Part shown: positions 51,319-61,500 of the stretch, one piece after another
How the letters are laid out: each line of letters begins with the position of its first letter
Numbering within the stretch: position 1 is the stretch's first letter
Source of the DNA: Nitrosovibrio tenuis
Lineage (GTDB): Bacteria; Pseudomonadota; Gammaproteobacteria; Burkholderiales; Nitrosomonadaceae
Direction: 5' to 3'
DNA: 64,000 nucleotides
NCBI RefSeq assembly: GCF_900109785.1
Contig: NZ_FOBH01000003.1
Span: 62,001-126,000, forward strand
Made by a program: the position numbers and the translations under genes
The notes under the pieces: model-generated
Database searches by the model: none
Told to the model about the DNA's origin: nothing
The model's input: the letters and a program-made list of their open reading frames with translations, nothing else

Positions 51319-52803
51319 ATGGGCATCCGAAAGAATCAGTCCAGCCTGACGGCCTCCGAGAAAGCAGCATTCGTTGCCGCAGTAAAAACCCTAAAGGCAA
51401 ACGGTGCCTACGACGTATTCGTTGCTCAACACCGAGCTGCTTTTATGGCTAGCCCCAATGACCCTGCACACCGGGGGCCAGCCTTTTTGCCGTGGCACCG
51501 GGAATATCTTCGCCGGTTCGAACGCGCTCTCCAGGAAATCGATGCCACTGTTTCCATCCCTTATTGGGATTGGACAGTCGACAGGACGACTGGAGCCTCA
51601 CTGTGGAGTCCTGACTTCATGGGTGGCAATGGAACGGGTGCCAGCCGGCAGGTTACTACGGGCCCTTTTGCCTTTTCTACCGGTGAATGGACCCTTACGG
51701 TCAGGGATCCTGGCGATACGACCACTTTTCTTACCCGGGCGTTTGGTGCGATGGGATCCTTGCCGACTCAACAGGGCGTCAGTGCCGCCCTCAATGTGGT
51801 CCCGTATGATTCCGCACCTTGGAACTCCACTACCAGCACAAACACAAGTTTCCGGAGCCGACTGGAGGTGGTGATCCACAATCCGGGACACATGTGGGTC
51901 GGCGGATCGATGATGGCCATGTCGTCCCCGAATGATCCCGTTTTCTGGCTGCACCATTGCAATATTGACCGGCTATGGGCGGAGTGGCAAAGGGAAAACC
52001 CCACAGCAATTTATCTGCCGCCCAGCGGTACGCCCAATGTAGTGGCGGGCCACGGCCGGGATGATCCGATGCCGCCGTGGAACAACGAAGCGTCGCCGCC
52101 GACGCCTCAAAGCGTTCTCGATCACCATGCGCTCGGGTATACATATGACGATGAGCCTGTGTCCCCCGGAGTTGTACAAATTACCATTGATGCGCCTCCG
52201 CTTTCCGCTTCAATAGCCCAGGCAGGGGAAGTTGATATGTACAGCTTCGTTGTCACTATGCCCGGGAACCATATCATCGAGACTCAGGGTTCGACCGATG
52301 TGGTGACGGCCCTGTATGGCCCAAACGACCTGGCGACCCTCATTACTGAAGATGATGACAGCGGACCAGGCGCAAATTCGCGAATTGAACGCAATCTGGC
52401 GGCAGGGAACTACTACGTACGCGTTCGGCACTACAGCGGCTCATCAACCGGAAATTACGGTATCTCGGTGAGAAGATCGGCACCACAACCGGGTGTTCAA
52501 ACCATTCAGGTGAACGGCCCGGCAGTGCAGGGAACGATCAGTGCCGCGAACGAGAGGGATATGTACACATTTGCAGTTACCACGGCCGGTACGTACACGA
52601 TCGAGACAGGGGGCAGCACGGATTGCTTTATTACATTATTCGGTCCGGACAGCCCGGCTACCTTCATCGCACAGGATGACGATAGCGGTCCCGGTGCTAA
52701 CTCGAGGCTCGTGCGCAACCTTGGCCTTGGTACATATTTTGTCCAAGTCAGGCATTACAGTCCGACCGGAACCGGTCCCTACAGCATTTCGGTCAGAAGC
52801 TGA
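51319..52803 (+). CDS. tyrosinase with two C-terminal PPC domains
   Basis: The 494-residue protein has a tyrosinase di-copper core (residues about 1-290): FVAQHRAAFM and GPAFLPWHREYLRRFERAL for copper A, VIHNPGHMWVGG and PNDPVFWLHHCNIDRLWAEW for copper B. It oxidises phenols to quinones. Two similar pre-peptidase C-terminal (PPC) domains follow, about residues 295-393 and 397-494, each containing EDDDSGPGANSR or QDDDSGPGANSR and (V/I)RHYS. PPC domains normally occur on secreted enzymes, but no signal peptide is present at this start. The PPC pair probably arose by duplication within the gene. Confidence 0.92.
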   Translation: MGIRKNQSSLTASEKAAFVAAVKTLKANGAYDVFVAQHRAAFMASPNDPAHRGPAFLPWHREYLRRFERALQEIDATVSIPYWDWTVDRTTGASLWSPDFMGGNGTGASRQVTTGPFAFSTGEWTLTVRDPGDTTTFLTRAFGAMGSLPTQQGVSAALNVVPYDSAPWNSTTSTNTSFRSRLEVVIHNPGHMWVGGSMMAMSSPNDPVFWLHHCNIDRLWAEWQRENPTAIYLPPSGTPNVVAGHGRDDPMPPWNNEASPPTPQSVLDHHALGYTYDDEPVSPGVVQITIDAPPLSASIAQAGEVDMYSFVVTMPGNHIIETQGSTDVVTALYGPNDLATLITEDDDSGPGANSRIERNLAAGNYYVRVRHYSGSSTGNYGISVRRSAPQPGVQTIQVNGPAVQGTISAANERDMYTFAVTTAGTYTIETGGSTDCFITLFGPDSPATFIAQDDDSGPGANSRLVRNLGLGTYFVQVRHYSPTGTGPYSISVRS

Positions 52804-53000
52804 GAAAAAATTCATGGTGGAGCTTCACCCTGACCAATCATCCTGATACTGCATACGCTGTCCTCACGTGTGGATGGAAGGAATGGGGGACAAATGCAGA
52901 TAAATGCCTAGGCCTGACTCGTCCTCGCTCGTGCCGCTTTGTCGAAAACGCAGAAAGAGATACATATTTTCGTGAATTTATCCATTGAAAGGAAATCCTC

Positions 53001-53609
53001 ATGGCTAAGTTTTCCGTTAACTGGGACAAATTCACGGTAATCAAAAAGCACGATATTGATAGGGATGCGCCGTACTTGTGGGTAATCGGTGTTCTTGTCG
53101 ATGCGAATACCTTATCCTCCAAAAACTTCGTCATACGCAAACCCAGCGGTCACGACAATCTCGGGGGCAAGTTCAAGAAGGGCGAATCGACCGCCGTGCC
53201 CAAGAAATTGAACATTGATGAAGAGGTGAAACCGATTCTGGGTTTTGCGGTATGCGGTGTGATAGTCATTGCCTGGGAAAACGCGATGACTACTGATCGC
53301 GTAATCGCTGACGCCTATGATGCCGCGGCGGACGCCATTAATGAGTTCATTAGAAAACGCGTGGAGTCTGCAAATTTGCAACCTCCGACAGGGGGCGAAC
53401 TTGACGCGCTCGCTGCGCAGATCGAGGAGGATGTTCGGGATACGATCCGCGATGGCTGGACAATTTTTCAGCTCGTTGCCGATCACAACATCGGCTCCGC
53501 CAATTGTCTTCTCTTTCTTCAGGAGCATGATACAAAAGAGCTGAATTTTCGCTTCACGAAGAAAACGACAGATTATCGATTGGAGGGTGAGTTGAAGTAC
53601 ACGTTGTGA
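53001..53609 (+). CDS. hypothetical protein
   Basis: A 202-residue protein (MAKFSVNWDKFTVIKKHDID) with AAGGA before the start. One hydrophobic stretch (ILGFAVCGVIVIAWENAM, about residues 78-95) might be a membrane or buried helix; the C-terminal third is alternating and beta-like (LNFRFTKKTTDYRLEGELKY). No known domain. It overlaps the frame of the next gene by four bases. Confidence 0.7.
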   Translation: MAKFSVNWDKFTVIKKHDIDRDAPYLWVIGVLVDANTLSSKNFVIRKPSGHDNLGGKFKKGESTAVPKKLNIDEEVKPILGFAVCGVIVIAWENAMTTDRVIADAYDAAADAINEFIRKRVESANLQPPTGGELDALAAQIEEDVRDTIRDGWTIFQLVADHNIGSANCLLFLQEHDTKELNFRFTKKTTDYRLEGELKYTL

Positions 53610-53665
53610 GCGCAGCACGGACGTTTGCCTTCATCGCTGAAAGTTATCCTCCGGACTTAAAAAAT

Positions 53666-53986
53666 ATGAGAGGCATCCTGTTCACTGCTTTTGTACTTGC
53701 GGGTTGTGCTTCGGTACTGGTCGATAACAAACAGGGACAAGGAAAAGATAGCGCGGCGGCCTCAGGTACGTACTCCATCACAACTTTGTATGACGGGGAC
53801 ACGGGATCAAGGGAGCGGGCCGCCAAATGGCTGGATACCGAGGCCAGAAATATATGCGCCTCGGACTATACGCTCATATCCGAAGAAACAGTTCCAATCA
53901 TGAATTACCTGGGAGAAGTGACGGATTCGCGGCTTATATGGAAAATCAAGTGTTTACAACAAACCGAGAGAGCGAATGCTCCATAG
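53666..53986 (+). CDS. putative lipoprotein
   Basis: From ATG 53666 the product is 106 residues with a lipoprotein signal (MRGILFTAFVLAGCASVLVD; lipobox LAGC), so the cysteine at position 14 would carry the lipid anchor. The rest is a small domain with two further cysteines (NICASDYTLI and WKIKCLQQ). The frame opens 20 residues earlier, at 53606, but that start lies inside the preceding gene and would bury the signal. No function is recognised. Confidence 0.65.
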   Translation: MRGILFTAFVLAGCASVLVDNKQGQGKDSAAASGTYSITTLYDGDTGSRERAAKWLDTEARNICASDYTLISEETVPIMNYLGEVTDSRLIWKIKCLQQTERANAP

Positions 53987-54138
53987 CGGGAGAACTCGCG
54001 GATTGCACAACAGCTGATCCGTTCCTTTTTTTGCTGCCCGACTTCCGGTCTCGTGCGGTAGCGCACCGATAAAGCCGAAGGGCATGACGTATCGTTTCCA
54101 AATAGCGGTGTTGTTGGACCGATTAAGGAGAGCCATTT

Positions 54139-54504
54139 ATGAACCATCCTTCAATATCCGGAAAGGCAACGCCACATCCCCTGCCACTTACCGTTGGGCT
54201 GACATTCAGTGTGGCAGCTTTAATAGTGGCCTTCTCCGCGTCCAACACAGTTCATGCTCAGGGAACATCAATCCAGCGCAGCGCCACATCCGGGCAGCCT
54301 GCGGGCATGCAAGCCAGGTCCGCGGTAACCTCAACGGGGCGGGACCGCATCAGGGAGGGCCAGTCTCATAAAAGCGGTGTCAAGAAAAATCTGCAGCGCT
54401 CGAACATCAAGCAGGAAATAGAACAAGGGGAAAAGGCCAGGGCCGCGCCCTTTATTGACCGGGATCAGGAAATCCCACGGAAAGTCCGGCGGGCACTAGC
54501 CTGA
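54139..54504 (+). CDS. small secreted basic protein, unknown function
   Basis: A 121-residue protein with a signal-like segment (LTVGLTFSVAALIVAFSASN, possible cleavage after VHA) and a highly basic, disordered mature part (GRDRIREGQSHKSGVKKNLQ). The ribosome site AAGGAGAGCCATTT resembles that of the next gene, and the pair may form an operon. No family known. Confidence 0.6.
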   Translation: MNHPSISGKATPHPLPLTVGLTFSVAALIVAFSASNTVHAQGTSIQRSATSGQPAGMQARSAVTSTGRDRIREGQSHKSGVKKNLQRSNIKQEIEQGEKARAAPFIDRDQEIPRKVRRALA

Positions 54505-54540
54505 TAACAAACTCATCACCACTTAACAAGGAGCCATCAA

Positions 54541-54846
54541 ATGTTCAAATTCATCTCAACCGGTATCATTGCAGCTTCGATGGCTGTTTGCAGCTTCGGA
54601 GCTGCTGCCGCTGGATCGGATGTTTCGGAAAAGGATAAGGAAACAATGCGCAAAGAGTCCCTTAGGAACCCTAGTGATCCGCAGAACGTAAGCAAGGAGG
54701 AAGGACATAAATACGATACCAAAGGCGGCCCCGTCTCTGAAAAGGATCGCGAAATGATGCGTAAGGAAACGATGGGTAAGCCTGACAAGGGAGACAAGAG
54801 TACGGACCATCAGGAGAAAATGAACAAAAAACCGTACAAACAATAG
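54541..54846 (+). CDS. small periplasmic repeat protein, unknown function
   Basis: A 101-residue protein with a clear signal peptide (MFKFISTGIIAASMAVCSFG, cleavage near AAA-GS) and a charged mature part containing a duplicated motif, VSEKDKETMRKESL and VSEKDREMMRKETM, about 38 residues apart. It is lysine/glutamate-rich and probably disordered. It follows the previous secreted protein by 36 bases with the same type of ribosome site (AAGGAG). Function unknown. Confidence 0.7.
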   Translation: MFKFISTGIIAASMAVCSFGAAAAGSDVSEKDKETMRKESLRNPSDPQNVSKEEGHKYDTKGGPVSEKDREMMRKETMGKPDKGDKSTDHQEKMNKKPYKQ

Positions 54847-55618
54847 TGTCCCCGGTCTTTTAGCTGTCTTTTAGCTTAGGGTTTGCAGTCTCTTGCGCGC
54901 GAGCGGCAGCGGCTGCGCGGGAAACTTACAAGCAGGAACTTAGCAGTTAGTGCCAAGGTTATCGGAAAGATCGCCGGGTTCGGGCATGCTAGGGCTCGCG
55001 CGGTCATGCCGAGATTGGGAAGCGGAAGAGATGCTGTCGAACAATGGCTGGTTCTCATCCCGGTCATTCCATGGCTGTCCTGAAAAGTAGTGGGATGGCT
55101 TTTTAATTTTTTACTTCAAGGTATTCCGATCCGTTGAAAAGGACGTTATTCTGTTGACCTGCATACGAGTTTTTTCTCGATGGACGAGAGGGGTTGCGCT
55201 TCCGTATACCCATCCCTGATTCCTCTATATATTCCCGAACCCTTCGAGTTATTGCCCGGTTCGCCCAACCCTTCCAACACATATTCAAAGCCAAGGCATA
55301 GCCTGAGAAAAGGTTGCATCGTTGACCTAAGACCCCTCTGTAGACTCCCACTGTTGACTTCCACAGTTTCGGGCTTGGAGCCGGGCACCCAACACAGGCG
55401 AAAGGGATAATAGCCGAAGAAAAACCGTCCCCATCTAATCCATCGATGAAATCGTTGATTTCGTGCTGGGAGAGGTTAGTACTTTGGGTTAGTGCTTTGC
55501 CGTACATACCGACGCAACCACTTCCTCTATGGTACGTACTTCGAGTTTTCGTTTTAGACTTCCATTTCCTGCGCAAGAGCTCCAATGCTGCTTCCGCCGG
55601 ATAGCGAAGGAGGGCCAT
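54847..55618. other. 770-bp region without a convincing gene
   Basis: A minus-strand frame of 171 codons covers 55103-55618, but it has no ribosome site or recognisable motif, and its start lies over the yihY ribosome site, so I do not call it. Short plus-strand frames are also unconvincing. The region may be decayed sequence. The yihY promoter should lie at the right end. Confidence 0.5.
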
Positions 55619-56593
55619 ATGGAAATCAAGCAGATATGGGCTCTGATCAAAGCCACTTTTTCGTCGTGGCTCGACGATTATGCACCGAGCATGGGTGCGG
55701 CGTTGGCTTATTATACGCTGTTTTCAATAGCGCCGCTTTTGCTGATCGTCATTTCGACCGCCGGGCTCGTCTTCGGCGAGCAAGCGGTGCGCGGGGAAAT
55801 TTTTGGTCAATTGCGCGACTTAATGGGTGATCAGGGAGCCCAGGCGGTACAAAGCCTGCTTGAGAGTGTCAGCGAGCCAAAAAAGGGGGCCGCAGGAACA
55901 GCCATCGGAACAGTTTTACTGGTGATCGGCGCAACGACCGTACTGGGCGAGTTGCAGGATGCATTCGATCGCATCTGGCGTGTCCCCGCCAGAGATAAAA
56001 GCGGGGGTATATGGAGCCTGATCCGGACACGGCTATTATCGCTCGGGATCATTCTTGGCATCGGTTTCCTGTTAATCGTGTCGCTCGTGTTCAGCGCCGT
56101 AATGGCGGCGCTGGGTAAGTGGTGGGGACCCGCCTTTTCAGAGCTCGAGATGCTGGCTACAGTGGTGAATTTCTTCTTCAGCTTGCTGTTTATGTCCGTG
56201 CTATTCGCGATGCTTTACAAATTCATGCCGAAGGTCGAGCTTAAGTGGCGGGATGTCTGGGCTGGGGCGACCGTAACTGCGCTGCTGTTTATGGTGGGCA
56301 AGCTTCTGATCGGGATCTACATCGGTAAAAGCGCTATCAGTTCAGGGTTTGGCGCCGCCGGTTCGCTGGTTGTCGTGCTGGTGTGGGTCTACTATTCTGC
56401 CCAGATTTTTCTGCTTGGAGCTGAGTTTACGCGGGTGTATTCCCATGCTCGTGGTTCACGGAAAGACCAGTTTGTCTCCGAAACAGAAGCCGCAACGGTC
56501 CCTGTCAAAGGCCACAGTGCGGATGCGGATGGCGGAGCAATGCAGGAAAGAGCAATGAAAGACATGGGTACGCCTGTTTCGGTAAAACATTAG
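55619..56593 (+). CDS. yihY: YihY/UPF0761-family inner membrane protein
   Basis: The 324-residue protein belongs to the YihY (BrkB-like) family. It has about six membrane helices (YYTLFSIAPLLLIVISTAGL, LLSLGIILGIGFLLIVSLVF, WAGATVTALLFMVGKLLIGI, and AAGSLVVVLVWVYYSAQIFL are visible), and the typical MGAALAYYTLFSIAP and LGAEFTRVY. ATG 55619 follows GAAGGAGGGCC; the frame opens earlier at 55529, but the extra residues are not family-like. It converges with the glycosyltransferase gene and overlaps it by four bases at the 3' ends. Function of the family is not settled. Confidence 0.88.
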   Translation: MEIKQIWALIKATFSSWLDDYAPSMGAALAYYTLFSIAPLLLIVISTAGLVFGEQAVRGEIFGQLRDLMGDQGAQAVQSLLESVSEPKKGAAGTAIGTVLLVIGATTVLGELQDAFDRIWRVPARDKSGGIWSLIRTRLLSLGIILGIGFLLIVSLVFSAVMAALGKWWGPAFSELEMLATVVNFFFSLLFMSVLFAMLYKFMPKVELKWRDVWAGATVTALLFMVGKLLIGIYIGKSAISSGFGAAGSLVVVLVWVYYSAQIFLLGAEFTRVYSHARGSRKDQFVSETEAATVPVKGHSADADGGAMQERAMKDMGTPVSVKH

Positions 56594-57732
56594 CGTTGCT
56601 CAATACCTCGCTCGCTACGAAATCCAGTCTGCGTGAGAGATTTCAATAAATCTATCGTCTGGTTGACGCTACTGCTGAGTTCAAAATTTTTCTCGGCTCG
56701 CTTCCGGGCAGCGCTTCCCATGGCTTGGCGCATGGATCGGTCTGACATCAGGGTTACAACGTTATCGGCAATACCGTTCAGGTCATTCAAATTGTTCAGG
56801 AATCCGGTTCGTCCCACCTCGACAATATCGATGACGCCGCCAACATTCGTTGAGATCACTGGCAAGCCCGACGCCATTCCTTCGATTATTGCGAGGGGCA
56901 TTGCTTCGGAATATGAAGTCGACACCACAAGGTCAAGAGAAGCATAAACCTGAGGCATATCGCTTTGAAGGCCAACCATATGAACATATTTATTCAGGCC
57001 GAGATTATCGATGTCGTCCTTCAGCTTTTCCCGCAGGGGTCCGTCGCCCACCAAAACGAAGTGACAGTTTTTTAATGTCTTAAGTACGATGCTGGCAACT
57101 TTTATAAACACGTCCGGGCCTTTTTCCGGTGCAAGGCGTCCAATGAAGCCCACCAGTTGGGCATCCGGCGAACCCTTGATAATCGAGTGGAGATAGGCAC
57201 TCTTGTCTGTTGGCCGGAAAATTCCGGTGTCCACTCCATTTGCGATGAAGCGCAATTTGCTGGCGGGGATGCCCAGGCTTAATGCTTGAAAATAAGCTGA
57301 TTTGGCGACCACGCTGATATGGGTCTGCATCAGTTTATGAACTTCAAGATCGCGTATGCTAAGGTAACGGCCATGAATAGTGGCTAACGCCGGTGTTTCG
57401 GTCAACCTGCTCAGCATACCTGCCAATAAGTGCGCGTTGGGAAGATGCGCATGAATTACATCAATCGCATCCGCGCGAATAAGGCCGACCCCAAGCTGGA
57501 TAGATTGCCAGTCAGTTTCATCAGTCATTGGCGCCAGATGGACGCTGCAACCCATTTCTCGTAATTGTGATGTGAAGTGGCTCTCGGATATACACAAGCA
57601 TGTGACATGAAAGAGGTCCCGCGGCAGATGCTCAAGCAGGCGCAACACGTAGATTTCCATACCGCCAACGATAGAACCCCCAATGATTTGCAACAGATTA
57701 ATCGGACGTTCGGCAGTCGAAATTATTTTCAT
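56590..57732 (-). CDS. GT4-family glycosyltransferase
   Basis: The 380-residue GT-B enzyme shows NLLQIIGGSIVGGMEIYVLR at the N-terminus, DVIHAHLPNAHLLAGML, the nucleotide-sugar region FIGRLAPEKGPDVFIKVA and the acidic motif SEAMPLAIIEGMASGLPVIS with NVGGV. It would transfer a sugar from a nucleotide donor in extracellular glycan synthesis. Its ATG follows the amidohydrolase stop by one base, so it is the last gene of a three-gene minus-strand operon. Confidence 0.9.
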   Translation of the reverse strand: MKIISTAERPINLLQIIGGSIVGGMEIYVLRLLEHLPRDLFHVTCLCISESHFTSQLREMGCSVHLAPMTDETDWQSIQLGVGLIRADAIDVIHAHLPNAHLLAGMLSRLTETPALATIHGRYLSIRDLEVHKLMQTHISVVAKSAYFQALSLGIPASKLRFIANGVDTGIFRPTDKSAYLHSIIKGSPDAQLVGFIGRLAPEKGPDVFIKVASIVLKTLKNCHFVLVGDGPLREKLKDDIDNLGLNKYVHMVGLQSDMPQVYASLDLVVSTSYSEAMPLAIIEGMASGLPVISTNVGGVIDIVEVGRTGFLNNLNDLNGIADNVVTLMSDRSMRQAMGSAARKRAEKNFELSSSVNQTIDLLKSLTQTGFRSERGIEQR

Positions 57733-57733
57733 G

Positions 57734-58540
57734 TCAATTAATTCCTAGCCAGGCGGCGGCTGTTCCTCCCATAATCCGTTCGCGGCTGCGTGTATCGATA
57801 TCTAGACGCTCCAGGAGCGCTAAAACATCATCAATCCGGCTTTTGATCAGTTCACCGGGGCAAGGCAAAAATACGTCGCTGCCGAACTGCAATAATTCAG
57901 GTGTCAGGACAGCGATAGCTTTTCTCAAAACGTCCAGGCGATACGCGGGAGGCGCTCCGAAGGAAATGTCAAACCGGAACTGGCTGTTGTCCGAGGGAAC
58001 CCCATTGATAAGGTCAATCAGACCGACGGCATTTGCCTCATCAGTCCATGGCCATCCCAAGTGAGCCAGGGTGACCCGCAAGCCGGGATGTTCCCGTATC
58101 GCTTCAAAAAACGTGGGACGGCAGAAGCGGCCGGATTTTCCGTCTATGAAAATACCGCTGTGAAACAGTATCGGCATGCCGAGATGAGATGCCGTGTCAT
58201 AAAGTCGGTGTGCGCAGTCATCATAGGGATACCATCCGGCAGGCACCATCTTAAGACCGGAAAGACCCAGGTCATGCGCATGAGTTAAATCTTCACTTGC
58301 ATTGTCGAGCGATGGATTGATTACCGCAAAACCGATCAGCCGATCCTTATCGTGGGCAATCAGCCGGGCCAGATACTGATTTGCCGACCGCAAGGATTCT
58401 CTATCATGCAGGGAATAGCTCCCGCTCAAAAACGGCGCAAGGACGATCGCCTTGTCTACCCCCGCCCAATCCAGTGCCTGTAGAACATCGGCAGCGTTTT
58501 CTTCGCCGGAACAGTGGATGTGGGCGTCTATTATCATCAT
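57734..58540 (-). CDS. amidohydrolase-2-type metal-dependent hydrolase
   Basis: The 268-residue TIM-barrel protein shows the metal motif DAHIHC at the N-terminus, LFHSGIF, VTLAHLGWP (histidine) and QFGSDVFLPCPGELI with the catalytic-type aspartate near the C-terminus. The family hydrolyses or decarboxylates small organic substrates. It sits between a glycosyltransferase and the large fusion gene, with gaps of 1 and 15 bases, so it is part of the same operon. A role in glycan remodelling is possible, but the substrate is unknown. Confidence 0.82.
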   Translation of the reverse strand: MMIIDAHIHCSGEENAADVLQALDWAGVDKAIVLAPFLSGSYSLHDRESLRSANQYLARLIAHDKDRLIGFAVINPSLDNASEDLTHAHDLGLSGLKMVPAGWYPYDDCAHRLYDTASHLGMPILFHSGIFIDGKSGRFCRPTFFEAIREHPGLRVTLAHLGWPWTDEANAVGLIDLINGVPSDNSQFRFDISFGAPPAYRLDVLRKAIAVLTPELLQFGSDVFLPCPGELIKSRIDDVLALLERLDIDTRSRERIMGGTAAAWLGIN

Positions 58541-58555
58541 GGGGTGAAATGCGGT

Positions 58556-61500
58556 TCACTCCGCTGCCGAGATTTTCTGTCTGGGCATCAATTGCTTGAT
58601 GACATCCGCCGCTTTTTTTCCGGCTAAAAATGCATGATCTGAGTTGTAATATTCCCATTCGCTGTAGCGGCCCGACAAGATGATGTCGCGTTCAGCAAGC
58701 CACTTTTTGGCTTTTTCGACGTTATGCGCCCGTGCATGGTCGTATATGACATAAGCATAGGGCATATCTACGAGGTTGGCGGTAATTACTTTATCGTCCT
58801 GTTTCAGTAGACCCACTCTGATGGAGTCTTCAACGCACCGGTCGATCAATTTTTGACCATCGAAAGGAAGCGGCTTTGCGGGTGAATAGGATATCTCGCA
58901 TGTCAGGCCGAATCCACCCGGCGGGTTGCAGCCGGGACTGGCGTTGCCCTGGAGAAAAATGCGATGGAAAATTGTATCTTCCGGGTAGTAAATCCAGTGC
59001 TTGTCCGAAATATTTTCTCGGCCAATACCGAGATTCACGCAGCGCACCGAAACATGGCGTAGCGCAGCCGCAACGTCCTTAATCGATTGAGGCGCTTCGT
59101 CGCCTATACGGCGGATCAACTCCGGCAAGGGCATCGTGCTGATCATATTTTCATAATGAAAGCGCCGCCCATCCGCCAGCGTAATTAAATGCTGATCCGG
59201 CGATATGTTCACCACTTCGGCGTTAAGTTCAACGGTGCCCTTGATATGGGGAAGAAACCCCGACATCATCGCCTGGAAACCGCCGCGTAAAGGATAGCCA
59301 AAGCGTGCGTTGGGACCCATCGGTTTAGCCACGGGCTGGAGCGCGCCCTCGATGATTTCGTCTAGGTCAGGTAAGGGGACGCGTCCTCCAAGCCAGGAAG
59401 TTTCCATTTCGGACAAGGGAACCGTCCAGAGTTTTTGATTGTAGGGTATCGCAAAATGCTTGGCGATACCGGCACCCCACATTCTATAAATGAACTTTTC
59501 AAAATTTTCCGATTTACTCGCGGCATGCCCGGATTCCTGATGTACAACGGTTTTTCCAGTATCCGGCACTGTTCCGTCAGCGCAGCAGTCCGATAAGGGG
59601 GTCGCCGCGCCGTCTATGACCGGGCAGGCTGCAGACGCAGACCTGGAGTCCGGCTTTTTCAACGCGCCATAACGCGATTCCATGGCGCCGATTATGCACT
59701 CCTTGATTACGTTTGGCGGCAGCCCGTACAGAGCACCTTGGAATGGATAACGGGTATGGACGCCCTTGCTGTATACCCAAGCCTCACGATTTTGCCAGTG
59801 GACATTGTTGCCGAGCAGGGTCTTGTACAACTTCTGGACATACTCGTCATTCGAAAACATGATGTGTCCGGCATGATCGAAGGTAAAACCCTTATCCTCA
59901 ATTGAGCGGCACCATCCTCCGACGGTGGAATTTTTTTCCAGTAAAAGCGTATCTTCGTCAAGATGATAAGCTGCGCTCAACCCCGTAGGTCCAGCACCAA
60001 TTATGATGCACTGTTTGTTTTCCACCGGTGCCGGCGCCGGCAATGTTTGAGGTTCGCAATGGGTGAGTGCGCCGGGCTTCAATTGTGATTGTGCCAGATT
60101 CATTGTTTCTTCCTTTTGTGCGGTTGTCAGCTGCATCAGCTCCTGCATCTTTTCCGCTGTCGTGTTCCAGGAGGTTTCCAGCACCATTTCCCTCATCTTT
60201 ACCACAGTTCGCTTATGCTCCTCGGGCGTGGTCAATAACGCATCCTCGCAGGCTCTAATAAAAGCTTGCGGCGAGGCAGCGATCGCTACCACCTTCCCAT
60301 AGAGATCCACAACGTCATTAATAGCAGTACTTACAATAGGGAGTTCAGCGGCCATGTACTCGAGGGTTTTGGTGGGGCTGATGAAGCGGGTTGATTCGTT
60401 CAACGCGAATGGCAGCAAGCATACGTTCCATCCGGCCAGAAAATGCGGAAGTGCCTTGTACGGCTGCTGACCCAGGTAGTGAATGTTGTGCCGGCGTGGC
60501 AATGTGGCTGGATCTATTTTGACCACCGGACCTACTAGAACGATCTGCCATTGTGGATGGGCATCGGCAATCCGGGCGATAAGTTCTGTATCGATCCGCT
60601 CATCTATGACACCGTAATAACCGAGGCGGGGTCCCGGGATGTCTTCGTGCGCGGGGTGACCATTGTTGCGGTCGCGTGCTTGTTCGAAATGCACCACATC
60701 GACACTGCTTGGGAAGCAGTGAACGTTCGGGTGGCGTTCGCGCTTTGCGCGATAGAGGCTTGGGCCTCCGGTAAAAACGAGGTCTGCTACTTTCAGTAAT
60801 GCATTCTCACGTTGAAGCATTTGTTTCGGCGAGTTCTTGAAATTTGCAAGTTCGTCCATGCAATCATAGATCACTAGGGAAGGATTCAACTCCTGCAATA
60901 GTGGTAATGCCATTGGCGTGTAAAACCAGGCCATATGCTCTTCCTCGATACCCACGAATTGGCGCATCAGCTTGATCAAATGAGGTAATTGCTCATCATG
61001 AAACCCCACCACGTTTACGGGTGTGTGAGGCTTGAGCACGGTTATGTTGGGTCCGGGCACGGATATTTCCAGAAAGCTGTCATGCTCGTGGAATATCGGT
61101 TCCTCGATGAAAACAATTTTATGGTTTTCAGCCAGTCTCGACAGAAGATGTTGTGGGCGCTGATACACAAAGTCCCAGCGGAGGTGGGAAAAAACAATAA
61201 TTGTTGTCATTGCAGCTCCTTCAATGATGGGTGGGGCTTGATTTGGAAAAGGATGTGAGGACAGCTGTCTTGTCAGCCGTTGAGCGTCACGTAATCCACC
61301 GGCATACGGCTCGGATAAAACCCGCTGATAATGTTTTTCTTCTTTGCCGTTAATATCTATTTCCCATAAGCCGCTCTTATGCCACCGATGAGGGTCGTCC
61401 CAATCAGGTCGATCCAGTATCGGATACACGCATATGCCATGCAGGTCCACGCCGAATTGTTGAGCCATGACGGCTTGCTGAGCTACGTCTTTGATCCATG

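Noticed and set aside
55103-55618. 171-codon minus-strand open frame before yihY
   Set aside because: It has no ribosome site, no recognisable domain and starts over the yihY ribosome site. Open length alone is weak evidence in this GC-rich DNA.
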